Source of the DNA: Udaeobacter sp963725505
GTDB taxonomy: Bacteria; Verrucomicrobiota; Verrucomicrobiia; Chthoniobacterales; UBA10450
Assembly (NCBI GenBank): GCA_963725505.1
Contig: CAVRYN010000003.1
Span: 124,001 to 188,000, forward strand
Length of the DNA stretch: 64,000 bases
Reading direction: 5' to 3'
Positions 35,401-44,211 of the stretch are shown piece after piece. The translations under genes and the position numbers were made by a program. The notes beneath the pieces were generated by a model that was not told the DNA's origin, searched no databases, and saw only the letters and a program-made list of their open reading frames with translations. Each line of letters opens with the position of its first letter. The stretch's first letter is position 1.

Positions 35401-36030
35401 TTCGCTGAGGTTCTTGAGAATTATGTCCGTCTTGCCGTCGCGCCCGAAAGAGAGCGATTCGAGCGGCGAGGCGCCATGCTGATAGATAGACGGGTCGGAG
35501 TCCTCTGACGCGTTGAGTTGATAAACGATGTCGATCGCCTGCGCGGCCATGCCCATTTGCGACATGAACGAATAGAAGGCCACCACCTCTTCCTGTTTCA
35601 AACCAGCTTGCGAAATCAAGTCGTAGAGCTGAACCCCGAGCATGATCTTGCGTTCGGTGCTCAGTTGCGCGCCGAGTTTTTGCGCCATCACGGCGAGGTC
35701 CTGCTGCTCGTAAAGCGCTTGCCGAAATAACTGTCGCAGCTCGGAGTAAACCGCCTCCGGATAATCGTAACGGAGGAAACCGAGGCTCGAGTCGATCTCC
35801 TCCTCCATTATCACGCCGTCCGCTTTGGTGAAACTTGCCAGCACCTGGATCAACAACGGCAACAGATTTGGCCCCTCCGAAACGCTGCGTGGCTTGCGCA
35901 ATGCCCGGCGCATCCAGCGACGACCGGTCCGCCGCACGCGATACGCTAAGGGAGTCACCCGCTGCACAGCGCGATCGATCTTATCTGCCACAGATGAAAC
36001 GAGCTCTGTCATGTTGATAGTCGGATGCAA
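32404..36030 (-). CDS. TerB-FHA-ABC2 fusion transporter (ABCG-like)
   Basis: 1208 residues in one chain. Residues about 55-165 resemble a TerB-type helical domain (LLPLLIQVLASFTKADGVIMEEEID). Residues about 200-470 are strand-rich with FHA-like features (MVGDEPVRTTAQLKDGDTIRI). The ABC ATPase has Walker A GASGSGKST (503-511), signature LSGGERKR (about 609-616) and Walker B VYLFDEPTSGLSS. A short CPSC segment follows, then a C-terminal ABC2 permease with about six helices and a large periplasmic loop. The ATPase-then-permease order is that of ABCG half-transporters. The substrate is unknown; the FHA and TerB parts may couple it to signalling. Confidence 0.88.
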   Translation of the reverse strand: MHPTINMTELVSSVADKIDRAVQRVTPLAYRVRRTGRRWMRRALRKPRSVSEGPNLLPLLIQVLASFTKADGVIMEEEIDSSLGFLRYDYPEAVYSELRQLFRQALYEQQDLAVMAQKLGAQLSTERKIMLGVQLYDLISQAGLKQEEVVAFYSFMSQMGMAAQAIDIVYQLNASEDSDPSIYQHGASPLESLSFGRDGKTDIILKNLSETDRLMAFRYHDLILLKNYSGQNVSVRGRPLARGGFCRIYPGQRILVGDQVLSYQELAQYFNAKKNVSLPQIFIRVNRDSDEVQLERSRTRESALRVTFGLNVRVKALRDVNAELNGVRLKAGTQVEATLEDRIIFHNDSELDLNDLRRRARALGGRFQLKASKSEYLVSNDPSRLQADDILLSPGTSGDVVLKIFCDYDQRVGQLEIIEADRPIMVGDEPVRTTAQLKDGDTIRIDVGQILRCNFSERIIEEERNIIRTLEVNEITHRFSKGQIGLDGISFDVTRGELVCVMGASGSGKSTLLRVLAGQLQPTSGDVILNGQSLYQNVDTLKQYISYMPQQDAFDEHLTIGENLLFAAAIRAPHLSRRDRSRRLEAKLVELGLGERRDAVVGSPESKALSGGERKRLNIGLDMIGMSDVYLFDEPTSGLSSKDSEHVMEIIRGLAHNKIIIVTIHQPSSKIFQMFHKAILLDKGGRLVFFGTPSDTLRYFAEAEHQHQFGAELGACPSCGTTRPEFIFDVLETPLRDLSGDIIYEENSRGQLVASRRYSPDFWRDKYEAFRLIQDVKQVSLRQEEAVPLPVAPVERKRLPLRWHDEWTQFRTLLRRSFLSKLRNRANLVITIGVSPVLALLIATILRYSENGTYDFASAYHIPTFLFLGLIVAMFLGLTNSADDIIRDRPVLQRERNIKVRLSYYVVSKTLTLGVFALVQCILYVLIGNSLLQIRGMFWIDLGIMFMTAMSGVALGLLISSLVADPKTAANIVPLVLIPQIIMGGALIKYEDMNRNLTLLYSLSHWLTEHPETDKTIKSESKLQVPFVCQFIAMRWSYEEMIVAQAKLNPLTRRQERANDAIQQLAPKANTPEQRARLNDLKDVLAFLSGLEGRSTKEIDHYLKLVDPVISGKQRFDGSLLKDAKGPITAEQLYVNQKVSDLISKAEMEQNDYRRGKKPNVFFGLQKRYFGQKIGVFTFDTSVLIASMLGLLVLLHWILRKQLEVRRS

Positions 36031-36222
36031 ATTTTACCCGAAACCGGCGAGCAGCGCAATGCGCAGCCACGAACATATAAGTGGAAACAAATGACGAAAT
36101 CCGAACGACGGACGTCGCAGGGATGACTAATGACCAATGATTACCTCACGTACGCGTGCCGGGCTGCCCATTTTGCATTGGCAATTTGTTCATGTTAATT
36201 TTTAACCTCGTTAACCGTTTTT
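36031..36222. promoter_or_regulatory. Divergent intergenic region upstream of ftsH
   Basis: 192 bases between the ABC transporter and ftsH. It holds an AATGACGAAATCCGAACGAC repeat fragment (about 36091-36110, related to 46697-46830). An A+T-rich part then follows with TTGCAT and TTAATT 16 bases apart just before ftsH, a possible promoter. The ftsH ATG lacks a strong ribosome binding site. Confidence 0.3.
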
Positions 36223-38262
36223 ATGGCTCAGTTCGATCGCAACTCTCAAAAGGAGAATAGGCCCCGCGGGACCGAACCCAATTTTAATTGGCGCGGCGTC
36301 ATCCTCATCGTGATCGCCTTCACTCTGATTGCGATGGCGATGGTCTTTTACCGGGGAGGGATGCAGCCGGTTGAAGACGTGCCGTATAACCGTTTTCTCG
36401 AGCTTCTGGAAAACAAGCAGATCGTTAACGACAAAAATTATCCGCTTCAGCTGGTGGTAGAGGATGGCCGGCCAACGCAGACGTTGCGCGGCGCGTACAT
36501 CCGCCAGGGGATGGGTTCAGCGCCCGCTCAGCCGGTGCCGTTCCGGACCACAGTCTATCTAAGTTTCACAAATAATTTGCAGGAGAAACTCGCCGGTGCC
36601 GGCATGCAACCCGCCATCAAAACGGAATCAAACATGCTCGCGCAAACGGTCGTCGGTTTTTTACCGATCGCGCTGTTTTTGCTCGTCCTTTATTTCCTGT
36701 TTCGCCAGCAAATCCGGATGGCTGGAAAGGGTGCGCTTAATTTCGGGAAATCGAAGGCGCGCATGCTGGCCCGTGACAAGAACAAGATCACATTCCGCGA
36801 TGTCGCCGGTGTCGAGGAAGCGAAGGACGAAGTGCAGGAGCTCGTCGAGTTTTTGCGTGATCCGAAGAAATTTCAGAAACTCGGCGGCCGCATTCCCAAG
36901 GGCGTCTTGATGGTCGGCCCGCCAGGCACGGGCAAGACGTTGCTGGCACGCGCGATTGCAGGCGAAGCGGATGTTCCCTTCTTTTCCATCAGCGGCTCGG
37001 ACTTTGTTGAGATGTTTGTCGGCGTTGGCGCAAGCCGTGTTCGCGACATGTTCGAGCAGGGCAAGAAATCCGCGCCTTGCATCATATTCATCGACGAAAT
37101 TGACGCCGTCGGCCGTCACCGCGGGCACGGCGTAGGCGGCGGTCACGATGAGCGCGAGCAAACCTTAAATGCGTTACTCGTAGAGATGGACGGCTTCGAT
37201 ACGCAGGAAGGCGTGATCATCATCGCCGCCACGAACCGCCCCGATGTGCTCGACCCCGCTCTGTTGCGACCGGGCCGTTTCGATCGCCAAATCACTGTGA
37301 ATCTGCCCGACGTGAAAGGACGCGAAGAAATTTTGCGCGTGCATGCCAAGAAAGTGAAACTTGCCGAAGGCGTGGACCTCGCAGTTGTCGCGCGCGGCAC
37401 GCCCGGCTATTCCGGCGCGGAACTCGCAAATGTCATCAACGAAGCGGCGTTGCTCGCCGCGCGTCGTGGATTAAAGGGGATCACGCTCGCCGAACTCGAA
37501 GAAGCGCGCGACAAAGTTCGCTGGGGCAAAGAACGCCGCAGCCTTGCGCTCAGCGAAAAGGAAAAAGAAAACACTGCGTATCACGAGGCCGGTCATGCGT
37601 TGTTGCTTGAACTCCTTCCGCACACCGAGCCGTTGCATAAAGTCACCATTATTCCGCGCGGTCCGTCGCTTGGATCGACCATGTGGTTGCCCGAGGAAGA
37701 CAAATACACGAACCGCAAAAACGAGTTGCTCGCCGGTTTGGCAGTCAGCATGGGCGGCCGCGTCGCCGAGGAAATTGTCTTTGGCGACATCACTAACGGC
37801 GCGCGTGGCGACATCAAAACCGCCACGGCAATTGCGCGTCGAATGGTTTGTGAATGGGGCATGAGCGAAAAAATGGGCATGGTCGAATACGGCGACCATG
37901 AAGATTACGTTTTCCTGGGGCGCGACATTTCTCGCGCGCGCGACTATAGCGAAGCGACTGCGGAGCAAATCGACCAGGAAGTGAAAAAACTCCTCGATGA
38001 CGCGTATCGATTGGCGAAGGAAACACTCATTGCGCATCGCGATGCGCTCGAGACAATTGCAAAAGCGCTGCTTGAGTACGAAACGTTGGACGGCTCGCAG
38101 ATCAAAGAAATCGTCGAGCACGGGCGCCTGATTAATCCGCCGCCAGGCGCAGCGCCGCCGCCCGGCAAAAAAATGCCACCCGAAAAACCGCCCAAGCAAG
38201 TCGTAGCGCCGCCCGACGTCACCCCGCCACTTCCCGGCGCCCTGGGCGGCGCACCCGCGTAA
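36223..38262 (+). CDS. ftsH: ATP-dependent zinc metalloprotease FtsH
   Basis: 679 residues. Two membrane helices (about 25-43 and 142-161) flank a periplasmic domain. The AAA+ module carries Walker A GPPGTGKT (232-239), Walker B IIFIDEIDAVG and the second region of homology with ATNRPDVLDPALLRPGRFD. The zinc site is HEAGH (454-458). It degrades membrane and regulatory proteins as a hexamer. The C-terminal 45 residues are Pro-rich (PPPGAAPPPGKKMPPEKPPK), longer than in E. coli. A terminator-like hairpin follows. Confidence 0.97.
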   Translation: MAQFDRNSQKENRPRGTEPNFNWRGVILIVIAFTLIAMAMVFYRGGMQPVEDVPYNRFLELLENKQIVNDKNYPLQLVVEDGRPTQTLRGAYIRQGMGSAPAQPVPFRTTVYLSFTNNLQEKLAGAGMQPAIKTESNMLAQTVVGFLPIALFLLVLYFLFRQQIRMAGKGALNFGKSKARMLARDKNKITFRDVAGVEEAKDEVQELVEFLRDPKKFQKLGGRIPKGVLMVGPPGTGKTLLARAIAGEADVPFFSISGSDFVEMFVGVGASRVRDMFEQGKKSAPCIIFIDEIDAVGRHRGHGVGGGHDEREQTLNALLVEMDGFDTQEGVIIIAATNRPDVLDPALLRPGRFDRQITVNLPDVKGREEILRVHAKKVKLAEGVDLAVVARGTPGYSGAELANVINEAALLAARRGLKGITLAELEEARDKVRWGKERRSLALSEKEKENTAYHEAGHALLLELLPHTEPLHKVTIIPRGPSLGSTMWLPEEDKYTNRKNELLAGLAVSMGGRVAEEIVFGDITNGARGDIKTATAIARRMVCEWGMSEKMGMVEYGDHEDYVFLGRDISRARDYSEATAEQIDQEVKKLLDDAYRLAKETLIAHRDALETIAKALLEYETLDGSQIKEIVEHGRLINPPPGAAPPPGKKMPPEKPPKQVVAPPDVTPPLPGALGGAPA

Positions 38263-38272
38263 GCATGTCGTT

Positions 38273-38296
38273 TTAGGCGAAACTTTTTTCGTCTAA
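38273..38296 (+). terminator. Terminator-like hairpin after ftsH
   Basis: TTAGGCGAAA and TTTCGTCTAA form a 10-bp stem with one G-T pair around a 4-base loop, 11 bases after the ftsH stop. The following bases are only partly T-rich (TTCTCG), so termination may be weak. Confidence 0.4.
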
Positions 38297-38339
38297 TTCT
38301 CGTAAGGCGACCACGGAAGCGCTGATAACCTCCGATTCC

Positions 38340-38777
38340 ATGCTGAAGAAGAACCGCTCGGCACCAAATACCGCCGTAATACCCGTGCTCTACTATCCCG
38401 ACGTGCCAGAAGCAGTCGCGTGGCTCACAACGGCCCTTCCATTCATCGAACGTCTCCGCAATTCGCAAGATCGCCGGCAGCTCTTGCACGGCAATGGAGC
38501 CATCGTCGTCGCCAAACCCGGCGTACACGCTGACGCCGCTCCTTCGACACAGCAGACCCCCGCGGCGCACTCCATCACACTTCGTGTCACGGCGATCGAC
38601 GAACTCTTTGGACGCGCCAAGGCAGCCGGTGCTCGTGTTCTCGCTGAACCCGCGGATCACATGTATGGCGAACGCCAATGCTCATTCCTCGACCCATGGG
38701 GACATCCGTGGACACTTTCGGAGACGATCTTCGATTCCGACCCAGCCGACTGGGGCGGTGAACTCCTAGTCGAATAA
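38340..38777 (+). CDS. VOC superfamily (glyoxalase/bleomycin-resistance-like) protein
   Basis: 145 residues with the paired beta-alpha-beta-beta-beta modules of the vicinal oxygen chelate fold: AVIPVLYYPDVPEAVAWLTTALPF at the start and ADHMYGERQCSFLDPWGHPWTLSE at the end. The latter FxDPxGHxW pattern is typical of the PhnB/YdcJ-like branch. The actual substrate cannot be read. It stands alone downstream of ftsH. Confidence 0.85.
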   Translation: MLKKNRSAPNTAVIPVLYYPDVPEAVAWLTTALPFIERLRNSQDRRQLLHGNGAIVVAKPGVHADAAPSTQQTPAAHSITLRVTAIDELFGRAKAAGARVLAEPADHMYGERQCSFLDPWGHPWTLSETIFDSDPADWGGELLVE

Positions 38778-38810
38778 GTGCGGTCGATTACGCGAAGAAA
38801 ACTTAATTCA

Positions 38811-38880
38811 TCCGCAGATTAACACAGATTATTTTTGACGTTTTTAGTCTGTGTAAATCGGGAATCGAGGAAATCTGTGA
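38811..38880. repeat. CAGATT/AATCTG inverted repeat
   Basis: TCCGCAGATTAACACAGATT at the left and AGTCTGTGTAAATC plus AAATCTGTGA at the right form an imperfect palindrome in the gap between the convergent VOC and hpf genes. This resembles a common interspersed repeat type and could serve as a bidirectional terminator. Confidence 0.55.
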
Positions 38881-38895
38881 ATGTAACTCTCCTAA

Positions 38896-39261
38896 TTATT
38901 TCGGCGAACGGGTATCGGCGTGTGTTTTAACGTCGCGCCGTTGTTTGTCCACGACGCGGCGCAATTCGCGTTCCATCGTTTTGAAAGCGTCGTGGATCAC
39001 TTTGTTCAGCGGCTGGTGCGTGCCGTTGTCCATCTGTCTTTCATCAGCGACCAGCTCGTGGCCACGCGCCACAGTCACATCGATGCGGCACCGGTACGGA
39101 TTCCCCTTGTGATGTGTGTGATTAGTTTGCTCGATGGCTACGTCGCAGCGATTGATGTGGTCGCAAAATTTTTCGAGTCGCGCCGCATAATCCAAAACAA
39201 GGTTGTCGATCTGGTCGGATTTTTCCAGACCCCGGTACGAGATCTTAACAGGCAGTTGCAT
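38896..39261 (-). CDS. hpf: Ribosome hibernation-promoting factor (HPF/RaiA family)
   Basis: 121 residues, a short-type HPF. The beta-alpha-beta-beta-beta-alpha fold shows LPVKISYRGLEKSDQIDNLVLDYAARLEKF, CDVAIEQTNHTHHKGNPYRCRIDVTV and a C-terminal helix with DAFKTMERELRRVVDKQRR. HPF binds the small subunit and helps inactivate ribosomes in stationary phase. No long-form dimerisation domain is present. The next gene leftward is convergent. Confidence 0.85.
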   Translation of the reverse strand: MQLPVKISYRGLEKSDQIDNLVLDYAARLEKFCDHINRCDVAIEQTNHTHHKGNPYRCRIDVTVARGHELVADERQMDNGTHQPLNKVIHDAFKTMERELRRVVDKQRRDVKTHADTRSPK

Positions 39262-39326
39262 GATTAATTAGATACTAATGTGCCCTCTGGCGTTGAGGGA
39301 ACAAAAAATATTCCAGCATCGCGCCA

Positions 39327-39794
39327 TTAAATTTGCTGCAACGAGCGAAACCGCGAAATGAGTTTCGCCGGTTCCACTTTTACCAAATCTGATTTCACGT
39401 GTTCGACAATCCGGTCGCGCACCGCGGGCGGTAAAAGATCGACAATCGCCGCGTGAATCTCAGCCGGCGCGGCAAACGACCAGCCTTCCTTTCCATTGCG
39501 CGAGACGATTTTTGTAATTTGATCGGCAAGCTCTCTTTGAATGCGGCGATCCATTTCTGTTGCCAAGTGTGTCCGCTCGCCAATGGAGGCCGCCCCGTGG
39601 TGGGCGCCCGCGCCGCCGCTCACCGGGAAGCGCCCTGCCAAATCGCTCACTTTATCAACCAGTCTCCCGTGCGCGTCGGTGATGTTGAATGCCTGCACTA
39701 ATTGCAGGCTCGGTCCCCGCGTCGGCGTCTGGTTCACCCGGTATGCTTTTAGACTGCCTCGATCAGTGACGATCACAAGAGAACTCGGTGTCAT
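39327..39794 (-). CDS. Host attachment protein-family (baeRF-like) protein
   Basis: 155 residues. VIVTDRGSLKAYRVN at the N-terminus, GGAGAHHGAASIGERTHLATEMDRRIQRELADQI and the C-terminal AAPAEIHAAIVDLLPPAVRDRIVEHVKSDLVKV match the family annotated as required for attachment to host cells, related to archaeo-eukaryotic release factor domain proteins. Despite the name the molecular role is unclear, and here I infer no host interaction. It lies leftward, upstream of hpf. Confidence 0.75.
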   Translation of the reverse strand: MTPSSLVIVTDRGSLKAYRVNQTPTRGPSLQLVQAFNITDAHGRLVDKVSDLAGRFPVSGGAGAHHGAASIGERTHLATEMDRRIQRELADQITKIVSRNGKEGWSFAAPAEIHAAIVDLLPPAVRDRIVEHVKSDLVKVEPAKLISRFRSLQQI

Positions 39795-39912
39795 GGCGAA
39801 TCACTGACCAAAAAACTGGCCGCGCATGATAACACGCGCTTCGTATCTCTATAAACTAATTCGTTTCTCGCGACAAGATTGCGTTGGCGATATTTCTCAC
39901 CGCCTCTGAGCG

Positions 39913-42141
39913 CTACTTGCCGCGGGCGCGTTCTTCCTCTGCGCTCACCGGAGGAAATTCGACAGGCCGTTTTTTCCAGGACTCCTCTCGGGCCTGGGCT
40001 TGCGCGCCGCTTACCAATTGCAGCAAACAGCAGGCGCGCCCACCGAGCGCGACATCATCACCGGAGGGAAATTTTCTTGGCTCCGCCAAAAAACCGTTCG
40101 GATCCATCGTGTCGAGGACCAGTTGCCACTCAAGATTCTCCTGACCAGGCAGGACAAAAGGTATCGGCTCGTAATGAGCGTTAATCAGCAGCAGAAATGT
40201 GTCGTCGCGGACAGGTTCGCCCTCAAAAGTGGGAACATCATTGGTGTCGCCACTTAGCAGCATTCCAATACAGCGAACAAACGGCGACGCCCATTCTTCC
40301 TCGCTCATCTCGGAGCCGCCGGGATTAAACCACATCACATCTCGAATCTCGGAAGCGCGTATCCGGCGACCCTTGAAAAATTTCGGACGCCGAAAAACGG
40401 GATGATCCTTCCGGAGCTGAATCAGTCTTCGTGTGAACTCGAGGAACTGGTTCTGTTTTTCATCACGCTCCCAATTGAACCAGCTGATCTCGTTGTCCTG
40501 GCAATAAGCGTTGTTATTGCCGTTCTGTGTCCGGGCCCACTCATCGCCGCCGGTCAGCATCGGCACGCCCTGCGAAAGAAAAAGCGTCGTGAGGAAATTT
40601 CTGCGTTGCCGATCACGCAGGGCATTGATCTGTGCGTCATCGGTCGGCCCTTCGACGCCGCAATTCCACGAGAGATTATTATTGTCGCCGTCCTTGTTGC
40701 CGTCGCCGTTCGCCTCATTGTGCTTTTCATTGTAGCTGACCAAGTCGTTGAGAGTGAAACCATCGTGCGCGGTAACGAAATTGATGCTCGCATATGGACG
40801 TCGCCCATTGTGTCGATAAAGATCGGGGCTCCCGGTAAGCCGGTACCCCATCTCGCCGATGCGGCCCTCATCGCCTTTCCAAAAACTGCGAACTGCGTCG
40901 CGGTACTTGCCGTTCCATTCCGAAAACGGCACCGGAAAATTGCCAACCTGATATCCGCCGTCCCCGACGTCCCACGGTTCCGCAATTAGTTTCACCTGTG
41001 AAAGAACCGGGTCTTGCTCAATAACTTTGAAGAAGGCGTGGAATTTGTTGACGCCGGTGCCGTCGCGAGCCAGCGCGGGCGCAAGATCGAAGCGAAAACC
41101 ATCCACGTGCATTTCGCTCACCCAATAACGCAAACTGTCCATCACCAATTGCAACGTGCGCGGATTGAGCGTGTCCACGGTGTTGCCCGTGCCGGTATAA
41201 TCCAGGTAGAAACGCGGATTGTCCGCGAGCAGGCGGTAAAACGCCGCGTTGTCGACACCGCGAAAGCAAAGCGTCGGCCCGAGATGATTCCCTTCGCCGG
41301 TGTGATTGTAAACCACGTCGAGAATCACTTCGATGCCGGCGGCGTGAAGACTGCGCACCATCGATTTGAACTCGGAAACCTGTTCGCCCATCTGCTCGCT
41401 GCTGGAGTACTGCCCGTGCGGCGCAAAAAAACCGATCGTATTATAACCCCAATAATTCGTCAGGCCGCGATCGACTAAGACCTTGTCGTCTATGTGTGCG
41501 TGTACAGGCAATAACTCGATCGCGGTGACGCCGAGCTTTTTGAAATAATCAATGGCCGCCGGAGTGCCGAGCGCGGCATAAGTGCCTCGCAACTCCTCTG
41601 GGACATCGGGCCAAAGTTTGCTGAAGCCTTTCACGTGCAATTCATAAATCACAGAACTGTGCAACGGGATGCCAGGTCTCCGGTCGCCTTGCCAGTCAAA
41701 TGCCGTGTCGATCACCACCGACTTCGGCACGCCCCATGCATCATCACGGAAATCCTGCGCCAGATCTTCCTTCTTATCACCGACCACGTAACCAAACATC
41801 TCATCTGCCCAACTCACTTCTCCAGCGATAGCCTTTGCATAGGGATCGAGAAGGAGTTTCGAACTGTTAAAACGCAACCCGCGCTCTGGATCGTACGGAC
41901 CGGAAACGCGAAAACCGTAGAGTTGGCCGGGCCGCGCATCGGGCAAAAACACGTGCCACACCTGATCAGTCTGTTCTGTGACCGGGATACGAATGTTCTC
42001 TTCGGTGTCCTCGATATTGTCGAACAAGCACAGCTCAACACCTGCAGCATGCTCGGAAAAAATGGCGAAGTTGACGCCATTCCCCATCCATGTCGCACCC
42101 AGTGGATACGGATAACCGAGGAAGGTCCTCACGGAGGTCAT
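39913..42141 (-). CDS. glgX: Glycogen debranching enzyme (isoamylase type)
   Basis: 742 residues from the ATG at 42141 (another ATG at 42156 adds five residues). The N-terminal CBM48-like domain (PYPLGATWMGNGVNFAIFSEHA) precedes the GH13 barrel. Catalytic residues are visible in DGFRFDLAPALARDG (nucleophile Asp), LIAEPWDVGDGGYQVG (acid/base Glu) and FVTAHDGFTLNDLV (stabilising Asp). It hydrolyses alpha-1,6 branches of glycogen. No other glycogen genes are adjacent. The C-terminal tail is Arg/Glu-rich. Confidence 0.95.
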   Translation of the reverse strand: MTSVRTFLGYPYPLGATWMGNGVNFAIFSEHAAGVELCLFDNIEDTEENIRIPVTEQTDQVWHVFLPDARPGQLYGFRVSGPYDPERGLRFNSSKLLLDPYAKAIAGEVSWADEMFGYVVGDKKEDLAQDFRDDAWGVPKSVVIDTAFDWQGDRRPGIPLHSSVIYELHVKGFSKLWPDVPEELRGTYAALGTPAAIDYFKKLGVTAIELLPVHAHIDDKVLVDRGLTNYWGYNTIGFFAPHGQYSSSEQMGEQVSEFKSMVRSLHAAGIEVILDVVYNHTGEGNHLGPTLCFRGVDNAAFYRLLADNPRFYLDYTGTGNTVDTLNPRTLQLVMDSLRYWVSEMHVDGFRFDLAPALARDGTGVNKFHAFFKVIEQDPVLSQVKLIAEPWDVGDGGYQVGNFPVPFSEWNGKYRDAVRSFWKGDEGRIGEMGYRLTGSPDLYRHNGRRPYASINFVTAHDGFTLNDLVSYNEKHNEANGDGNKDGDNNNLSWNCGVEGPTDDAQINALRDRQRRNFLTTLFLSQGVPMLTGGDEWARTQNGNNNAYCQDNEISWFNWERDEKQNQFLEFTRRLIQLRKDHPVFRRPKFFKGRRIRASEIRDVMWFNPGGSEMSEEEWASPFVRCIGMLLSGDTNDVPTFEGEPVRDDTFLLLINAHYEPIPFVLPGQENLEWQLVLDTMDPNGFLAEPRKFPSGDDVALGGRACCLLQLVSGAQAQAREESWKKRPVEFPPVSAEEERARGK

Positions 42142-42255
42142 AAGCGTGCCGCGCATTTATGCCAGCATTGACTGCGCAATGGCAATCACGAATGGTGGAT
42201 GGACATCGCGCTAAAACGTAGCTGCGCCTGCTGAGCTCTATTCCTCGCCTGCGTT

Positions 42256-42299
42256 TTGGAGTGCGGCGGGGTTCTGCCCGCTTTTATAGTGACTCTACA
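42256..42299. repeat. TTGGAGTGCGGCGG-type repeat at the ACT gene stop
   Basis: TTGGAGTGCGGCGGGGTTCT, then GCCCGCTTTTATAGTGACTC and TACA. Read leftwards it begins TGTAG, and the TAG at 42297-42295 is the stop codon of the ACT-domain gene. The inner GCGGCGGGG/CCCGC gives a partial hairpin. Confidence 0.5.
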
Positions 42300-42714
42300 G
42301 GTCTTCCAACGCGCTTTGCGCTTTTTCTATATCCGATGGCCGCAGAACGATAAGACCTCTTTCAGCGCCCCGGCCGCCGGCGAGATAGACGTATTCAATA
42401 TTAACGTCCACCTCCGCCAGACGCTCGGCAATCGTGGCCAGCACACCCGGTTGATTCGCGGTTTCGATCATGAGCACCTCCACCTCGAGCGCGAGCACGC
42501 CTGCTTCACCCAAAAGCATTAGCGCCTTGGTCGGCTCGCTTACCACCATTCGCACCACGGTGTGATCAACTGTGTCCGATGTAGCAAGCGCGTTGATGTT
42601 TATCTCCGCCTTTGCCAGCGCTTCACACACGCGCCCAAGCGCCCCGGGACGATTTGCAAGAAAGACCGCGAGTTGAGTGGCGGTTTCAATGGAGAGTTTC
42701 GGATGTGGATTCAT
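42295..42714 (-). CDS. Tandem ACT-domain protein
   Basis: 139 residues made of two ACT domains: TQLAVFLANRPGALGRVCEALAKAEININALATSD (about 13-47) and EVLMIETANQPGVLATIAERLAEVDVNIEYVYLAGG (about 79-114). ACT pairs bind amino acids and regulate enzymes or transcription; no catalytic domain is attached. Free-standing tandem ACT proteins of this length occur widely and are uncharacterised. The stop codon is shared with a repeat. Confidence 0.9.
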   Translation of the reverse strand: MNPHPKLSIETATQLAVFLANRPGALGRVCEALAKAEININALATSDTVDHTVVRMVVSEPTKALMLLGEAGVLALEVEVLMIETANQPGVLATIAERLAEVDVNIEYVYLAGGRGAERGLIVLRPSDIEKAQSALEDL

Positions 42715-42849
42715 GCCGCTTTCAAAGTGATGCCGGGAATGGTTTCTGACAACTCACGAAAATCCAGAGACGTGACTCTGCGCTCGTATTAAGCAACAAA
42801 GAAACTTCAACGCGCGAAGTACCATATCCCGCGAGTCCATTCGCTAATC

Positions 42850-44211
42850 ATGCACTCGAATGCCATCGTCGATCCAGAGATGACCGAGATCACTGAACGT
42901 CCTTCCGTGAAATCACCACCCCCGCCGCGGACCGTGGGTTTCCTCACGGCGTGCTCCATCGTTATTGCGAACATCATTGGCACGGGAATCTTCACGAGCC
43001 TCGGTTTCCAGGTGCTGGAAATTCAATCCGGATTCGCACTGCTCATGCTTTGGATCATTGGCGGAATCGTCGCGCTCTGCGGCGCGCTCTGTTATGGCGA
43101 ATTGAGCGCCGCGCTGCCGCGTTCCGGAGGCGAATATCATTTTCTATCGCGGATTTATCATCCCGCGCTCGGGTTCATGGCGGGATTTATTTCCGCTACG
43201 GTTGGCTTTGCCGCGCCCATCGCGCTCGCCGCCATGGCGTTTGGGAAATATTTTACCGGCGTCTTTGGGATCGGCTCACCGCTCCTACTTTCGTTTGTCG
43301 TTGTTTGGGCGGTAACAGTTTTTCATCTAGGCAACCTCCAAGTCGGTAGCGCGTTCCAGAATGTTTCTACGCTGGTGAAATTGCTTTTGATCGGCGCACT
43401 CATCGCAGCCGGGTTTTTTGTTCCATTGAAGCAGCCGATCAGTTTTTTGCCCGCGACCGGTGATACGATGTCAATCCTCAGCGGACCATTCGCAGTCGCG
43501 CTGGTGTACGTGATGTACTCGTATTCCGGCTGGAACGCGGCGGCGTATATCAGTGGTGAAATTAAGCAACCGGAAAAGAATGTGCCGCGCTCGCTCCTTG
43601 CCGGCACAGGCCTTGTAATCGTCGTTTACGTGCTGATCAACGCGATCTTTCTCGCCACCACGCCCGTCCACGAATTGAAAGGTCAACTCGAAGTAGCGTT
43701 GATCGCAGGCAAACATATTTTTGGGGCAAACGGCGGACGCGTTGCAGGCGCGGTCATTTGTCTCGGCTTGATATCTGCGATTAGCTCAATGACGTGGATT
43801 GGGCCGCGCGTCAGCATGTCGATGGGCGAAGATCATTGGCTGCTGCGATTGCTTGGCCGCAAAAATCCTCATGGCATTCCCAGTAACGCCATCATCCTCC
43901 AGTTGCTGATCGTTAATCTGCTTTTGCTCACGGCCAGCTTTGAGAGCGTCGTGCAATACACCCAATTTAGTCTGCTGCTCTGCTCGCTGTTCACTGTGGT
44001 CGGCGTAATCGTGCTGCGCGTGACGCGTCCGAAAATCGCCCGGCCATATCGGGTGTGGGCTTATCCGCTGCCGCCTATTATCTTTGCCGCCATCACGCTT
44101 TGGATGATGTTTTATCTTCTGCGTTGGAAGACGGTCGAATCGCTGGCCGGACTGGCGACCGCACTGGCGGGACTGCTGCTCTACTTTTGCGCAAAAAAAC
44201 GCTCCGCATGA
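42850..44211 (+). CDS. APC superfamily amino acid permease
   Basis: 453 residues with about 12 hydrophobic helices. The first helix carries the glycine-rich APC signature SIVIANIIGTGIFTSLGFQ (about 36-54). Helix 6 and the following GWNAAAYISGEIKQPEKNVPRS also match LAT/APC transporters. It should import or exchange amino acids across the inner membrane; specificity is not visible. Its TGA overlaps the ATG of the next gene (ATGA), so the two are coupled. Confidence 0.93.
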   Translation: MHSNAIVDPEMTEITERPSVKSPPPPRTVGFLTACSIVIANIIGTGIFTSLGFQVLEIQSGFALLMLWIIGGIVALCGALCYGELSAALPRSGGEYHFLSRIYHPALGFMAGFISATVGFAAPIALAAMAFGKYFTGVFGIGSPLLLSFVVVWAVTVFHLGNLQVGSAFQNVSTLVKLLLIGALIAAGFFVPLKQPISFLPATGDTMSILSGPFAVALVYVMYSYSGWNAAAYISGEIKQPEKNVPRSLLAGTGLVIVVYVLINAIFLATTPVHELKGQLEVALIAGKHIFGANGGRVAGAVICLGLISAISSMTWIGPRVSMSMGEDHWLLRLLGRKNPHGIPSNAIILQLLIVNLLLLTASFESVVQYTQFSLLLCSLFTVVGVIVLRVTRPKIARPYRVWAYPLPPIIFAAITLWMMFYLLRWKTVESLAGLATALAGLLLYFCAKKRSA

